Source: JAWKIW01 sp046331175
GTDB lineage: Bacteria; Actinomycetota; Acidimicrobiia; Acidimicrobiales; Acidimicrobilacustridaceae
Length of the DNA: 64,000 nucleotides
Direction: 5' to 3'
Assembly (NCBI GenBank): GCA_046331175.1
Contig: JAXLRI010000012.1
Span: 86,087-150,086 of the forward strand
The notes beneath the pieces are model-generated. The model searched no databases, was not told the DNA's origin, and saw nothing but the letters and a program-made list of their open reading frames with translations. Position 1 is the first letter of the stretch; the number at the start of each line of letters is the position of its first letter. Of this stretch, positions 25,164 through 33,655 are shown one piece after another. The position numbers and the translations under genes were made by a program.

Positions 25164-25991
25164 TCAGGGGGCGACGCTGGTGCCCGACCCGCTGGTCGAG
25201 CCCTTCTCGATGAACCCGAAGGTCGGGGCCAGCTTGTCGAACTGAGCGGCGTCCTTGTACACGGACTGGGTGCCGATGACGTACACGGTGTCCTCGCGGA
25301 CGGTGACCAGCGCCCGGATGTAGAAGGTCTTGCCCGGGATGGTCGGGTCCTTGACGCCGCGCATCTCGAGGTAGAGGGCCGGGTAGCCGCCCACGCCGGT
25401 CTCCTCCCGCTTGTCCACCTTCACGCCCTGGGCCTCGAGCGTGTCGGTCCAGCGGTCGGCGATGCGGCGCACCCGGGCCTTGGGGGACAGCGTGGTGCCG
25501 GTGGCGTCGACGGCGTTGCCGGCGAGGTCCTTGGTGTCGATGGGGGCGTAGGCGACGAACACGATGGTGTCGTCGCTCAGGTTCACCGACCACTTGGTGG
25601 CGGGCGAGGAGGAGACGGGAAGGGTGACGCCGGACTGCTGCTTGCGCTCGCCGCCGGGGAAGTCGGCGACGAAGCCACCGGCGCCGTCGGTGAGCGACGA
25701 CCAGCCGTCGTTGCCCTGCGTGGGCAGGCCCGGGATGTTGCGGGTGACCGACTCGACCTGGCGGCTCCCGGGGGCGATGCCGAGGACGACCAGCACGCCG
25801 ATGAGCACCACGATGCCGAGGATCACCAGCCCGGCGATGCCGAGGAGGCCCTTCTTCTGCGAGGACTCGACGCGCGAGCCGGAGAAGTCGCCGACGACAG
25901 CGTCGGGGCCCATCGTCTGCCCGCACAGCCGGCACTTGTCGGGCATCGTCTTGTGGGTGGCCCCGCACACCGGGCACCGGTACTTCGCCAT
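25164..25991 (-). CDS. Zinc-ribbon membrane protein of unknown function
   Basis: The 275-residue protein begins MAKYRCPVCGATHKTMPDKCRLCGQ, a cytoplasmic CxxC...CxxC zinc ribbon. A hydrophobic helix follows (GIAGLVILGIVVLIGVLVVLG, about 50-71), then an extracytoplasmic domain with GGFVADFPGG, ALYLEMRGV and FYIRALVTVREDTVYVIGTQS, reminiscent of secreted domains that assess lipid or surface stress. The in-frame ATG nine bases downstream of the first start is chosen because the ribbon begins there. It converges on prmC. Function unknown; sensing or envelope maintenance is possible. Confidence 0.7.
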   Translation of the reverse strand: MAKYRCPVCGATHKTMPDKCRLCGQTMGPDAVVGDFSGSRVESSQKKGLLGIAGLVILGIVVLIGVLVVLGIAPGSRQVESVTRNIPGLPTQGNDGWSSLTDGAGGFVADFPGGERKQQSGVTLPVSSSPATKWSVNLSDDTIVFVAYAPIDTKDLAGNAVDATGTTLSPKARVRRIADRWTDTLEAQGVKVDKREETGVGGYPALYLEMRGVKDPTIPGKTFYIRALVTVREDTVYVIGTQSVYKDAAQFDKLAPTFGFIEKGSTSGSGTSVAP

Positions 25992-26098
25992 GATCACCAC
26001 TCTCCCGAACCGCGGGCGGCTCCAGCTCGCCGTCCCCGCACCCCGGCGGGCACGCTAGTCCGTCCGGCCCATCCTCGGCGGCCGCCTCCCGTCGGGCA

Positions 26099-27139
26099 TC
26101 ACGGCTGGACGAGGATCTTGGCGTGGGCGTCGGGGTCGGCCAGGGCGCGGAAGGCGCCGGGGACCCCGTCGAGGTCGACCCGACCGGTGACCAGCGGCGA
26201 CACGTCGAGCTCGCCCTCGGCGATCCGGCGCAGCGTCTCGGCGAACTCGAGCGGGTCGTAGCCGAAGACGAACTGCAGGTTCAGCTCCTTCACCACGCCG
26301 AGCATCGGCCGGACGCTGTCGTGCTCCATGCACACGCCCACCACCAGCACCTGGGTGCCGCGCGGCGCGGCGGCCATGGCGGCGTCGAGCATGCCGGGCA
26401 CGCCGACCGCCTCGTAGATCACCAGCCGCTTGGACCCGTCGACGCGGCGCCACGCCTCGACCGCCGGCTCGTCGCGGGGGTCGACCACCTCGTGGGCGCC
26501 CATCGTCGTGGCCAGGGCCCGACGGGTGGTGGAGAAGTCGGCGGCCACGATGGGCTCGACGCCCTTGAGCCGCAGGGCGGCGATCACCGCCAGGCCCACC
26601 GGGCCGCAGCCGAGCACGACGGCGGCGTCGGCTGGCGTGACCCACGACTTCTCGACGGCGTGGTGGCCGACGGCCATCGGCTCGGTGAGCGCGGCGAGGT
26701 CGGGCGCCAGCCCGTTGGGGACCTTGAGCGCGAGGAGGTCGGACAGCACCATCTGCTCGGCGTAGCCGCCCGGGTAGTCGTTCGAGTAGCCGAGCGGGTG
26801 CACCCCGCCGGCGTCGAAGGCGACGGGCATCGACACGACCACGTCGCCGACCTGGCAGTTGCCGACGTTCTCGCCCACCTCGACCACCTCGCACGCGAAC
26901 TCGTGGCCCATGACCACGTCGCGGTCGAGCGACATGAACGACGGCGACATCCCGCCGGGCATGCCCTCGGCCCCTGCCGCCGACATCTCGACCATCTGGT
27001 CGGCGTGCTGGAGGGTGTGCAGGTCCGAGCCGCAGATGCCGCACGCCAGGGTGCGCACCAGGACCTGGCCGGCCTTCGGTCGCGGGTCGGCCACGTCGTC
27101 GACGACGAGCTCCCCGTTGCGCATCACCGCAGCGCGCAT
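26099..27139 (-). CDS. Zinc-dependent alcohol dehydrogenase (MDR superfamily)
   Basis: The 346-residue enzyme oxidises an alcohol or reduces an aldehyde with NAD(P). Catalytic zinc ligands are visible: Cys in CGICGSDLH (about 33-40) and His in VMGHEFACEV (about 75). The nucleotide-binding motif is VVLGCGPVGLAVIA (about 178-190). The structural-zinc four-Cys lobe seen in classical ADHs is absent; that segment instead holds VVSMPVAFDAGGVHPLGYSNDYPGGYAEQM. Substrate is unknown. It is transcribed divergently from the cyclic-nucleotide-binding gene, with two palindromes between them. Confidence 0.88.
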   Translation of the reverse strand: MRAAVMRNGELVVDDVADPRPKAGQVLVRTLACGICGSDLHTLQHADQMVEMSAAGAEGMPGGMSPSFMSLDRDVVMGHEFACEVVEVGENVGNCQVGDVVVSMPVAFDAGGVHPLGYSNDYPGGYAEQMVLSDLLALKVPNGLAPDLAALTEPMAVGHHAVEKSWVTPADAAVVLGCGPVGLAVIAALRLKGVEPIVAADFSTTRRALATTMGAHEVVDPRDEPAVEAWRRVDGSKRLVIYEAVGVPGMLDAAMAAAPRGTQVLVVGVCMEHDSVRPMLGVVKELNLQFVFGYDPLEFAETLRRIAEGELDVSPLVTGRVDLDGVPGAFRALADPDAHAKILVQP

Positions 27140-27280
27140 GGCGTCCCCCCTGGACGTTCTCCGGGTCGCACCCCTCGGGGGTGCGACGGGCCGCCTCGGG
27201 TGGCGGCCGCACCGGCCGGAGCGTAGCGCCGGGGCGTCGCAGGCCCGACGGAGCCCGGCTGGGGGCGGTAACGTCCGGGC

Positions 27281-27318
27281 CGGTCCCGCCGGCGGGACCG
27301 CCGGGGCGCCGCGGCGCC
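27281..27318. promoter_or_regulatory. Two adjacent perfect palindromes in a divergent promoter region
   Basis: CGGTCCCGCCGGCGGGACCG (27281-27300) is a 20-bp perfect palindrome, followed by GGCGCCGCGGCGCC (27305-27318), 14 bp. They lie 40-77 bases before the cyclic-nucleotide-binding gene, between it and the divergent alcohol dehydrogenase. They could be operators or 5'-UTR hairpins. Confidence 0.45.
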
Positions 27319-27357
27319 GGTGCCCCCGGGAGATCGATGCCCTGCCCTGGAGGCACC

Positions 27358-27810
27358 ATGTTCGGCAAGCGCAAGAAGGTCGACGAGGAGCACCTGGACG
27401 AGCTCACCAGGACGCTGGGCGGGGTCGCGTTCTTCGAGGGCTTCGACTACCACCAGCTGCACCGCGTGGCCGAGCTGGCCGACGAGGTCGAAGCCGACAA
27501 GGGCTCGTTCGTCATCGACCAGGGCCGCGTCGGCCAGGAGTGCTTCGTCATCCTCGAGGGCGAGGCCGGGGTCTACGTCGCCGGCGAGCACGTGGCCACG
27601 CTGGGTCCGGGCTCGATGGTCGGCGAGATGGCGCTCGTCGAGCACCGCCCGCGCAACGCCTCGGTGGTCGCCGAGACGTCGATGAAGCTGGTGGCCTTCG
27701 ACACCAAGGCGTTCAACACGCTGCTGACCGAGATGCCCGACGTGCAGCGCAAGGTCATGACCCTGCTGTCGGCCCGCCTCGAGCAGAACGCCCACCTCGG
27801 CGACGGGTGA
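27358..27810 (+). CDS. Cyclic-nucleotide-binding domain protein
   Basis: The 150-residue protein is essentially a single CNB fold: FFEGFDYHQLHRVAELADE, the strand-rich FVIDQGRVGQECFVILEGEAGVYVAG, and a phosphate-binding cassette GEMALVEHRPRNASV with the conserved Glu and Arg. No helix-turn-helix or catalytic domain is attached, so it is not a CRP-type activator alone; it may act on a partner. The ATG has GGAGG five bases upstream. Such stand-alone CNB proteins are common in actinobacteria and few are characterised. Confidence 0.85.
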   Translation: MFGKRKKVDEEHLDELTRTLGGVAFFEGFDYHQLHRVAELADEVEADKGSFVIDQGRVGQECFVILEGEAGVYVAGEHVATLGPGSMVGEMALVEHRPRNASVVAETSMKLVAFDTKAFNTLLTEMPDVQRKVMTLLSARLEQNAHLGDG

Positions 27811-27831
27811 CCGCCGCCGGGGCGGCCCGGC

Positions 27832-29322
27832 TCAGTCTGCGTGCAGCGCGCCGTCGGCGGTGACGGTGGCGCGACGGCCCACCCACTCCTCGGCGACCAT
27901 GGCGCCCATCAGGTCGGCGTCGGACGTGGTCGCCCACGCGCGGGCGCCGTCGTCGGTGATGCCGGTGGCGATGCCCGTCTCGGGCGTGCCGTCCCGGCCG
28001 TGCATCACGGTGTAGGACTCGACGGTGACCGGGCCGTCGTGCTCGGCGACGACGGTCCGGGTGGGGAAGGCGTCGACCTCGTCCTGCACGTCGCGCCAGC
28101 GGAAGCCGTCGGCCGGCGGCTCGGTGCTGTAGAGGCCGAAGGCGTGCTTGGTGATGAACCCGCCGTTGGCCGTGCACAGCCCGATCGAGCCGGGGTCGTC
28201 GCGCACGATGCCCGCCATGGTGGCGATGCCGTGCATCACGTAGTTGTTCCACGGGCCGCCGGCGAAGCTGAGGCCGCCGGTGACGGTGAGGTCGCGATCG
28301 AGGCCCAGGCCCAGCTCGGCGGCGGCGATCTGCACCGCCGACGGGAAGCACGAGTACAGGTCGACGTGGGCGAGGTCGTCGACCCCCACGCCGGCGAGCT
28401 CGAGGACGGCCCGGCCGGCGCACCGGATGGCGGGGGAGGAGTGGAGGTCGCCGCGGGTGGACACGACGTCGGTGTCGTGGGCGTCGGTCCCGGCCAGGGG
28501 GAACACCCACCGGTCTCGTGGCACGCCGGCGGCTTCGGCAGCGGCGACCGAGCACAGGATCAGGCCGGCGCCCTGCTCGACCATGTTGTTGGAGTTCATC
28601 CGCTTCGTGTACGGGAAGCCGACCATGCGGTTGTCGGGCGCCGGGGTGGCGATCTCGTCGGGGGAGTACGCCTGTTGGATCCAGGCGTGGGGGTTGGCGG
28701 CGGCGACCTCGGAGAAGCGCGACCAGAGGCCGGCGATGCGGTCGCGGTGCTCGTCGACGGAGAGCCGGAGCGAGGCCCGCAGGGCGATCTCGAACATCGG
28801 GTACACCTGCACCGGCATCACCACACCGCGGGCGATCTCCTCGGGGGACACCATCGGGCGGTCCTCGCCGAAGGTCTCGGGCTCGTCGACGTCGTCGTCC
28901 TGGGCGGTCCACCCGAGGTCGGTGTCCGCCGACCGGGCCGCCGACCGGGTGCGCCACGCCTCGCCGCCGGCGAGCAGCACGACGTCGGCGTCGCCGTTGG
29001 CGATGTCGAGGGCGCTGCGGTTCACCATCGACTGGACGTAGTTGCCACCCATCACCGAGTAGACGGTCTGGCGGGGCGAGGCGCCCACCCGCTCGGCCAC
29101 CAGCGCCGGAGCGTTGCGGTAGCGCCACGACAGCTCGTTGATCACCCGCACCGAGTCGGCCTTGGCCAGCAGGCCGGTGCCGCCGGAGTCGGCCTCGGCC
29201 CGGCGCAGGGACTCGGCCATCAGGTCGGCCGGCTCGAGCGCCGGCTCGCCTCGGTCGACGCGGTTGGACAGCTGGCCCGTGCCCACGAGGACGGGCAGGC
29301 GGGGGTCGAGCGCTCCGGGCAC
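27832..29322 (-). CDS. Thiolase-like acetyl-CoA acetyltransferase family protein lacking the nucleophilic Cys
   Basis: The 496-residue protein has a thiolase fold: VLVGTGQLSNR start, NGDADVVLLAGGEAWRT, DLYSCFPSAVQIAAAELG, GGLSFAGGPWNNYVMHGIA and a C-terminal TANGGFITKHAFGLYS. The site where thiolases carry the acylated Cys (CxSG) reads YSVMGGNYVQSM, without Cys. It is longer than a normal thiolase by ~100 residues, with an extra C-terminal domain that starts around RTVVAEHDGPVTVESY. It may use another nucleophile, act as a hydrolase or aldolase, or bind acyl-CoA. It is divergent from the phosphatase gene and convergent with the CNB gene. Confidence 0.75.
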   Translation of the reverse strand: MPGALDPRLPVLVGTGQLSNRVDRGEPALEPADLMAESLRRAEADSGGTGLLAKADSVRVINELSWRYRNAPALVAERVGASPRQTVYSVMGGNYVQSMVNRSALDIANGDADVVLLAGGEAWRTRSAARSADTDLGWTAQDDDVDEPETFGEDRPMVSPEEIARGVVMPVQVYPMFEIALRASLRLSVDEHRDRIAGLWSRFSEVAAANPHAWIQQAYSPDEIATPAPDNRMVGFPYTKRMNSNNMVEQGAGLILCSVAAAEAAGVPRDRWVFPLAGTDAHDTDVVSTRGDLHSSPAIRCAGRAVLELAGVGVDDLAHVDLYSCFPSAVQIAAAELGLGLDRDLTVTGGLSFAGGPWNNYVMHGIATMAGIVRDDPGSIGLCTANGGFITKHAFGLYSTEPPADGFRWRDVQDEVDAFPTRTVVAEHDGPVTVESYTVMHGRDGTPETGIATGITDDGARAWATTSDADLMGAMVAEEWVGRRATVTADGALHAD

Positions 29323-29480
29323 AGGGCCTCCTGGGGTGTGGGGTGCGGCCCGCGCTGGCGGTGCCGCCCGGCTGGATCGGCGCCCCGGGCGCCGCTGCTG
29401 ACTGACGGATCAACACCGTAGCGGCCCTGCTCCGCCGCCCGGAACCCGGGGCGTCGGACGGACGTGCGAGGATGCCCGCC

Positions 29481-30074
29481 ATGGGCGAGCCGGTGCGGGT
29501 GCTGGTGCTGTGCACCGGCAACATCTGCCGATCGCCGATGGCCGAGGCGATGCTGCGGGCGCGGTTGGCCGGGCGTGACGTCGAGGCGGTGGTGACGTCG
29601 GCGGGCACGGCCACCGAGGGCGAGCCGGCCGCCGACGAGGTGCTCGAGCTCCTGCGGTCCCGGGGGCTCGACGGCTCGGCCCATCGCAGCCGCCTCCTCG
29701 ACGCCGACCTGCTGGCCGAGGCCGACCTCGTCCTGGCGATGGCTCGCCTGCACGTCCGCGACGCGGCCCTCGTCGATCCCGAGGCCTTCGGTCGCACCTT
29801 CACGCTCAAGGAGCTGGTGCGCCGCGGTGAGGCGGCCGGGGCCCGTGCTCCCGACGAGGACCTGGCCGGGTGGCTGGCGCGCGTCGGTGCCGACCGCCAG
29901 CCGACGCGGCTGCTCGGGGACAGCCCCGCCGACGACGTGGTCGATCCGGTGGGCCGCCGGTTCGGGGTGTTCAAGAAGGTCGCCCGCGAGCTCGACGACC
30001 AGCTCGACCGCCTCGTCGACCTGGCCTGGCCCGTCGAAGCTCCGCCGGCGCTCCTGTCCGGCGATCCCGCCTGA
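29481..30074 (+). CDS. Low-molecular-weight protein-tyrosine phosphatase
   Basis: The 197-residue protein opens with the P-loop VLVLCTGNICRSPMAEAML (C-x5-R), which forms the phosphocysteine intermediate. The general-acid Asp is likely in the late DDVVDPVGRRFGVF. It is longer than the ~150-residue norm because of an insert with GARAPDEDLAGWLARVG. Roles include exopolysaccharide control through tyrosine kinases, and arsenate reduction in some relatives. The ATG at 29481 is preferred to one at 29472 since GAGGAT ends 7 bases before it. The wecA-like gene nearby fits an envelope link. Confidence 0.88.
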   Translation: MGEPVRVLVLCTGNICRSPMAEAMLRARLAGRDVEAVVTSAGTATEGEPAADEVLELLRSRGLDGSAHRSRLLDADLLAEADLVLAMARLHVRDAALVDPEAFGRTFTLKELVRRGEAAGARAPDEDLAGWLARVGADRQPTRLLGDSPADDVVDPVGRRFGVFKKVARELDDQLDRLVDLAWPVEAPPALLSGDPA

Positions 30075-30151
30075 CGCCCCGGCCGGCGGGGGAGGGGCCA
30101 GCGGGTAGCCTCGGAGGCACTGCCGTGCCGGAACCACGATCGGAGCAGGAC

Positions 30152-31396
30152 ATGGGCTGGCCGACCGACCACGACGACGAGGTGTTCTCCCTGATCGACC
30201 GCGAGGTCGAGCGACAGAACACCACCCTGCAGCTGATCGCCTCGGAGAACTTCACCTCGCCGGCCGTCATGCGGGCCACCGGCTCCGTGCTGACCAACAA
30301 GTACAGCGAGGGCTACCCCGGCAAGCGCTACTACGGCGGCAACCAGCACGTCGACGAGATCGAGGACCTGGCCCGCGAGCGGGTCAAGGAGCTCTTCGGG
30401 GCCGACCACGCCAACGTGCAGCCGCACTCGGGCGCCAACGCCAACCTCGGCGTGTACCTGGCCCTGCTGCAGCCGGGCGACACCGTCCTCGGCATGAGCC
30501 TCGACCACGGCGGCCACCTCACCCACGGCTCGCCGGTGAACGCCAGCGGCCGCCTCTACCGCTTCGTGTCCTACGGCGTGACCGAGAGCGACGAGCGCAT
30601 CGACTACGACCAGATCCGCGACCTCGCCAAGGCCGAGCGGCCCAAGCTCATCGTGGCCGGCGCCACCGCCTACCCGCGGATCATCGACCCGGCCATCTTC
30701 CGCGAGATCGCCGACGAGGTCGGGGCGCTGTTCATGTTCGACGCCGCCCACATCGCCGGCCTGATCGCCGGCGGGGCCCACCCGAGCCCGGTGCCCTACG
30801 CCGACATCGTCACCTTCACCACCCACAAGACCCTGCGCGGGCCGCGCGGCGGCTGCATCCTCAGCCGCGCCGAGCACGCCCAGGCCGTCGACAAGGCGAT
30901 GTTCCCCGGTCTGCAGGGCGGCCCCCTCGAGCACGTCGTCGCCGCCAAGGCCGTCGCCTTCCGCGAGGCACTCGACCCGTCGTTCCGCGAGTACGCCGCC
31001 CAGATCGTCCGCAACGCCGGGGCGCTCGCCGAGGGCCTCGCCGGCGAGGGGTTCCGGCTGGTGTCGGGCGGCACCGACAACCACCTCATGCTCGTCGACC
31101 TGCGGCCCTTCGACGCCGAGCTCACGGGCAAGGAGGCCCAGGCGGTGCTCGACGAGGCCGGCATCACGCTCAACAAGAACACCATCCCCGACGAGCCCCG
31201 CAGCCCGTTCGTGACCAGCGGCGTGCGCATCGGCACCCCGGCCGTCACCACCCAGGGGATGGCCGAGCCCGAGATGGCCCAGATCGCGTCGCTCATCGGG
31301 CGAGCGCTGTCGCGCCGCGCCGACGCCACCGAGCTGGCGGCCGTGCGCGACGACGTCGCCACCCTCTGCTCGAAGTTCACGCCCTATCCCGGGTGA
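30152..31396 (+). CDS. glyA: Serine hydroxymethyltransferase
   Basis: This 414-residue PLP enzyme interconverts serine and glycine with tetrahydrofolate. Diagnostic stretches are LQLIASENFTSPAVM, NKYSEGYPGKRYYGG, NVQPHSGANANLGVY, and the PLP lysine in TFTTHKTLRGPRGG (about 230). TSGVRIGTPAVTTQGM closes the family signature. The ATG at 30152 has GGAGCAGGA upstream; a GTG at 30125 would add nine residues and cannot be excluded. A TAGCCT box at 30106-30111 would give a leader of about 35 bases. It is followed by the wecA-like gene and atp operon, a conserved actinobacterial order. Confidence 0.97.
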   Translation: MGWPTDHDDEVFSLIDREVERQNTTLQLIASENFTSPAVMRATGSVLTNKYSEGYPGKRYYGGNQHVDEIEDLARERVKELFGADHANVQPHSGANANLGVYLALLQPGDTVLGMSLDHGGHLTHGSPVNASGRLYRFVSYGVTESDERIDYDQIRDLAKAERPKLIVAGATAYPRIIDPAIFREIADEVGALFMFDAAHIAGLIAGGAHPSPVPYADIVTFTTHKTLRGPRGGCILSRAEHAQAVDKAMFPGLQGGPLEHVVAAKAVAFREALDPSFREYAAQIVRNAGALAEGLAGEGFRLVSGGTDNHLMLVDLRPFDAELTGKEAQAVLDEAGITLNKNTIPDEPRSPFVTSGVRIGTPAVTTQGMAEPEMAQIASLIGRALSRRADATELAAVRDDVATLCSKFTPYPG

Positions 31397-31482
31397 CCGG
31401 GACGGGCTGACTACCCTGAGCCGACACCGGGCCACCTCGGCCCGGCCCCCCGCCGGCCCTCTGGCGGGCACGAGGTGAGCTG

Positions 31483-32802
31483 GTGACGAGAGCCGGGTCC
31501 TACGCGCTGGTGTTCGCGGTGGTGGTCGGCACCACCCTGCTCACCACGCCCCTGGTCCGGGCCGTGGCCGTGCGACGCGGCGCCGTCGTCAAGCCCGACG
31601 AGCACCGCGTGCACGAGCGGCCGACGCCCACCCTGGGCGGCGTCGCCATGTTGCTCGGCTTCCTCGCCGGCATGGCGGTGGCGTGGCGCCTCGACGCCTT
31701 CAAGGACGTCTTCTCGGGCAACACCGAGGCCACCGGGGTGGTGCTGGCCGCGGTCATCGTGCTCGTGGTCGGCGTCATCGACGACCTCCGCGAGGTGTCG
31801 GCGCCGGCCAAGGTCGCCGGCATCGTGCTGGCGGCCTCGGCGCTGGTCCTGTCGGGCGTGAGCATCTTCGTGCTGCGCATCCCGTTCACCGGCCTCCTCC
31901 AGCTGTCGGCCGACTGGTCCTACCTGATCAGCGTGATCTGGGTGCTGGCCATGGCCAACGCCATCAACCTCATCGACGGCCTCGACGGCCTCGCCGCCGG
32001 CATCGTGGCCATCGCCGCCGCCACCTTCTTCGCCTACACGCTCCGCCTGGGCGACGCCGGGCTGCTCGCGCCCGGCAACGTCGGCCCGCTCGTGGCGCTG
32101 GTCGTGCTCGGCATGTGCACCGGCTTCCTGCCGTTCAACGTGCACCCGGCCCGCATCTTCATGGGCGATGCCGGCGCGCTGCTGCTCGGCGTGCTGATGG
32201 CCGCGTCCACCATGGTGGTCGGCGGACGCACCGACCAGCCGTTCTCGGGCAGCGTGTTCTTCTTCTACGCCCCGATGCTCATCCCGCTGTTCATCCTCGG
32301 CGTGCCCATCGTCGACACGCTGCTGGCCATCGTGCGCCGCGCCGCCCGTCGCTCGGGCGTGGCCACGCGCGACAAGGACCACCTCCACCACCGCCTCATG
32401 CGCATGGGCCACGGCCACCGGCGCTCGGTGCTGCTGCTGTGGGCGTGGACGGCCCTGCTGTCGGGCTTCGTGCTGTACCCCACCTACACCGGCCAGGGCA
32501 ACGGCGTGGTCCCGCTCGCCATCGTCGGCGCACTGCTCCTGCTCTTCACCGTCCTGCAGCCCGGCCTCAAGCGTCGCTGGCTGGGCGACGCCCCCGACCC
32601 CGCCACCGTCGCCCCGCTGGCCCCGCCGCCGGTCACCGCGGCCGACGCCACCGCCGAGGTGGCCGTCGACGGGCGCCAGCTGCGGCGTCGGGCCAGCCGC
32701 GAGCGGGCCCGCCGGCGGGCCCAGGCCGGACCGGGATCGGGGGCGGCCGGCGGTGGGGCCAACGGTGCGTCGGGGCCCACCGACCGTCGTCGGCGGAGCT
32801 GA
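31483..32802 (+). CDS. WecA/MraY-type polyprenyl-phosphate sugar-1-phosphate transferase
   Basis: The 439-residue multi-pass membrane protein transfers a sugar-1-phosphate (probably GlcNAc-1-P) to undecaprenyl or decaprenyl phosphate, starting envelope polymer synthesis. About ten hydrophobic helices are visible. Motifs are VHERPTPTLGGVAM, VVGVIDDLREV (Mg-binding Asp pair), NAINLIDGLDGLAAG, NVHPARIFMGDAGALLLG and the loop DKDHLHHRLMRMGHG. The WecA subgroup is favoured over MraY by this HHRL loop and by the position before the atp operon. The final ~75 residues are a basic, Ala/Pro-rich cytoplasmic tail. Start is GTG. Confidence 0.92.
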   Translation: MTRAGSYALVFAVVVGTTLLTTPLVRAVAVRRGAVVKPDEHRVHERPTPTLGGVAMLLGFLAGMAVAWRLDAFKDVFSGNTEATGVVLAAVIVLVVGVIDDLREVSAPAKVAGIVLAASALVLSGVSIFVLRIPFTGLLQLSADWSYLISVIWVLAMANAINLIDGLDGLAAGIVAIAAATFFAYTLRLGDAGLLAPGNVGPLVALVVLGMCTGFLPFNVHPARIFMGDAGALLLGVLMAASTMVVGGRTDQPFSGSVFFFYAPMLIPLFILGVPIVDTLLAIVRRAARRSGVATRDKDHLHHRLMRMGHGHRRSVLLLWAWTALLSGFVLYPTYTGQGNGVVPLAIVGALLLLFTVLQPGLKRRWLGDAPDPATVAPLAPPPVTAADATAEVAVDGRQLRRRASRERARRRAQAGPGSGAAGGGANGASGPTDRRRRS

Positions 32803-32845
32803 CCCGACCCTCGCCGCCAGAACTTCAGCTCGGCTCCGACCGGGG

Positions 32846-32899
32846 TTTCGCGTCGGCGAAAACTTCGATTTGCGAGCCTGAAGGGCGGGCGCGTAGGTT
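32846..32899 (+). promoter_or_regulatory. Probable promoter region of the atp operon
   Basis: An inverted repeat TTTCGC-GTCG-GCGAAA (32846-32861) is followed by TTGCGA and, 18 bases on, TAGGTT (32894-32899) ending 4 bases before the atpZ ATG. This fits a promoter with a leaderless or near-leaderless transcript; the hairpin could be an operator. Confidence 0.45.
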
Positions 32900-32903
32900 G
32901 CGA

Positions 32904-33188
32904 ATGTCTTCACAAGCTCCCGGGCAGGAACACGTGGAACCATCGCAACGGCGCGAGATCACCCAGTCGATGCACCGCAGCACGGGCTCGTACGAGCTGG
33001 TGCTCTCGCCGGTGCTCCTGGCGCTCGTCGGCCTGTGGCTCGACCACGTCCTCGGGTGGACGCCGATCCTCGTGATCACCTTCGCCGTCGTCGGCTTCCT
33101 CGGTGCTGTCATCAAGCTGTACTTCCAGTACAACGCCGAGATGGCCGAGCACGAGGCCAACGGACCGTGGGCGGCCCGCCGTGGGTGA
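32904..33188 (+). CDS. atpZ: AtpZ/AtpQ-type small membrane protein of the ATP synthase operon
   Basis: The 94-residue protein has a hydrophilic N-terminus and two hydrophobic helices (LVLSPVLLALVGLWLDHVLG and ILVITFAVVGFLGAVIKLYF), the layout of the small F1Fo-associated AtpZ/AtpQ proteins that sit before atpI and have been linked to Mg/Ca transport or Fo assembly. It opens the atp operon and overlaps the next gene by 8 bases. The ATG is closely preceded by a -10-like TAGGTT, so no conventional leader is visible. Confidence 0.75.
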   Translation: MSSQAPGQEHVEPSQRREITQSMHRSTGSYELVLSPVLLALVGLWLDHVLGWTPILVITFAVVGFLGAVIKLYFQYNAEMAEHEANGPWAARRG

Positions 33189-33651
33189 GGCCTTCGTCAC
33201 CCGCCTCGAGGGGCCCAGCCCCGAGCGCGAGATCGCCCGCGACCTGATCAAGCGGGGTCTGTGGGTCGCGCCGGTGGCCATCGTGCTGTTCGGCATCATC
33301 TGGGGCGCCGGCGGCGCCATCTCCACCGCCTACGCGCTGGCCATCGTCCTGGTGAACTTCGCCCTGGCTGCAGCCCTGCTGGCGTGGACGGCTCGCATCT
33401 CGCTCTCGCTCATGATGGGTGCCGCCCTCTTCGGCTTCCTCGTCCGCCTCGCCTTCATCTTCGCCGCCTTCTGGTTGGCCCGCGACGCGTCCTGGATGCA
33501 GGTCGTGCCCTTCGCCATCACCCTGGTGGTCGCCCACCTCGGGCTCCTGTTCTGGGAGACCCGCTACGTCTCGGCCAACCTGGCCTTCCCCGGCCTCAAG
33601 CCGGCTCCCGCCGGTACCGCCGCCCACTCGCCTGCGCACAAGGAGTCCTAG
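33181..33651 (+). CDS. atpI: ATP synthase subunit I-like protein
   Basis: The 156-residue protein has four hydrophobic helices (APVAIVLFGIIWGAGGAIST, ALAIVLVNFALAAALLAW, LSLMMGAALFGFLVRLAFIFAAFW, VPFAITLVVAHLGLLFW). AtpI-type proteins help assemble the c-ring and are not part of the finished enzyme. Sequence conservation is low, so the call rests on topology and on the position between atpZ and atpB. It starts with a GTG inside the end of atpZ. Confidence 0.8.
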   Translation: MGEAFVTRLEGPSPEREIARDLIKRGLWVAPVAIVLFGIIWGAGGAISTAYALAIVLVNFALAAALLAWTARISLSLMMGAALFGFLVRLAFIFAAFWLARDASWMQVVPFAITLVVAHLGLLFWETRYVSANLAFPGLKPAPAGTAAHSPAHKES

Positions 33652-33655
33652 TCGC

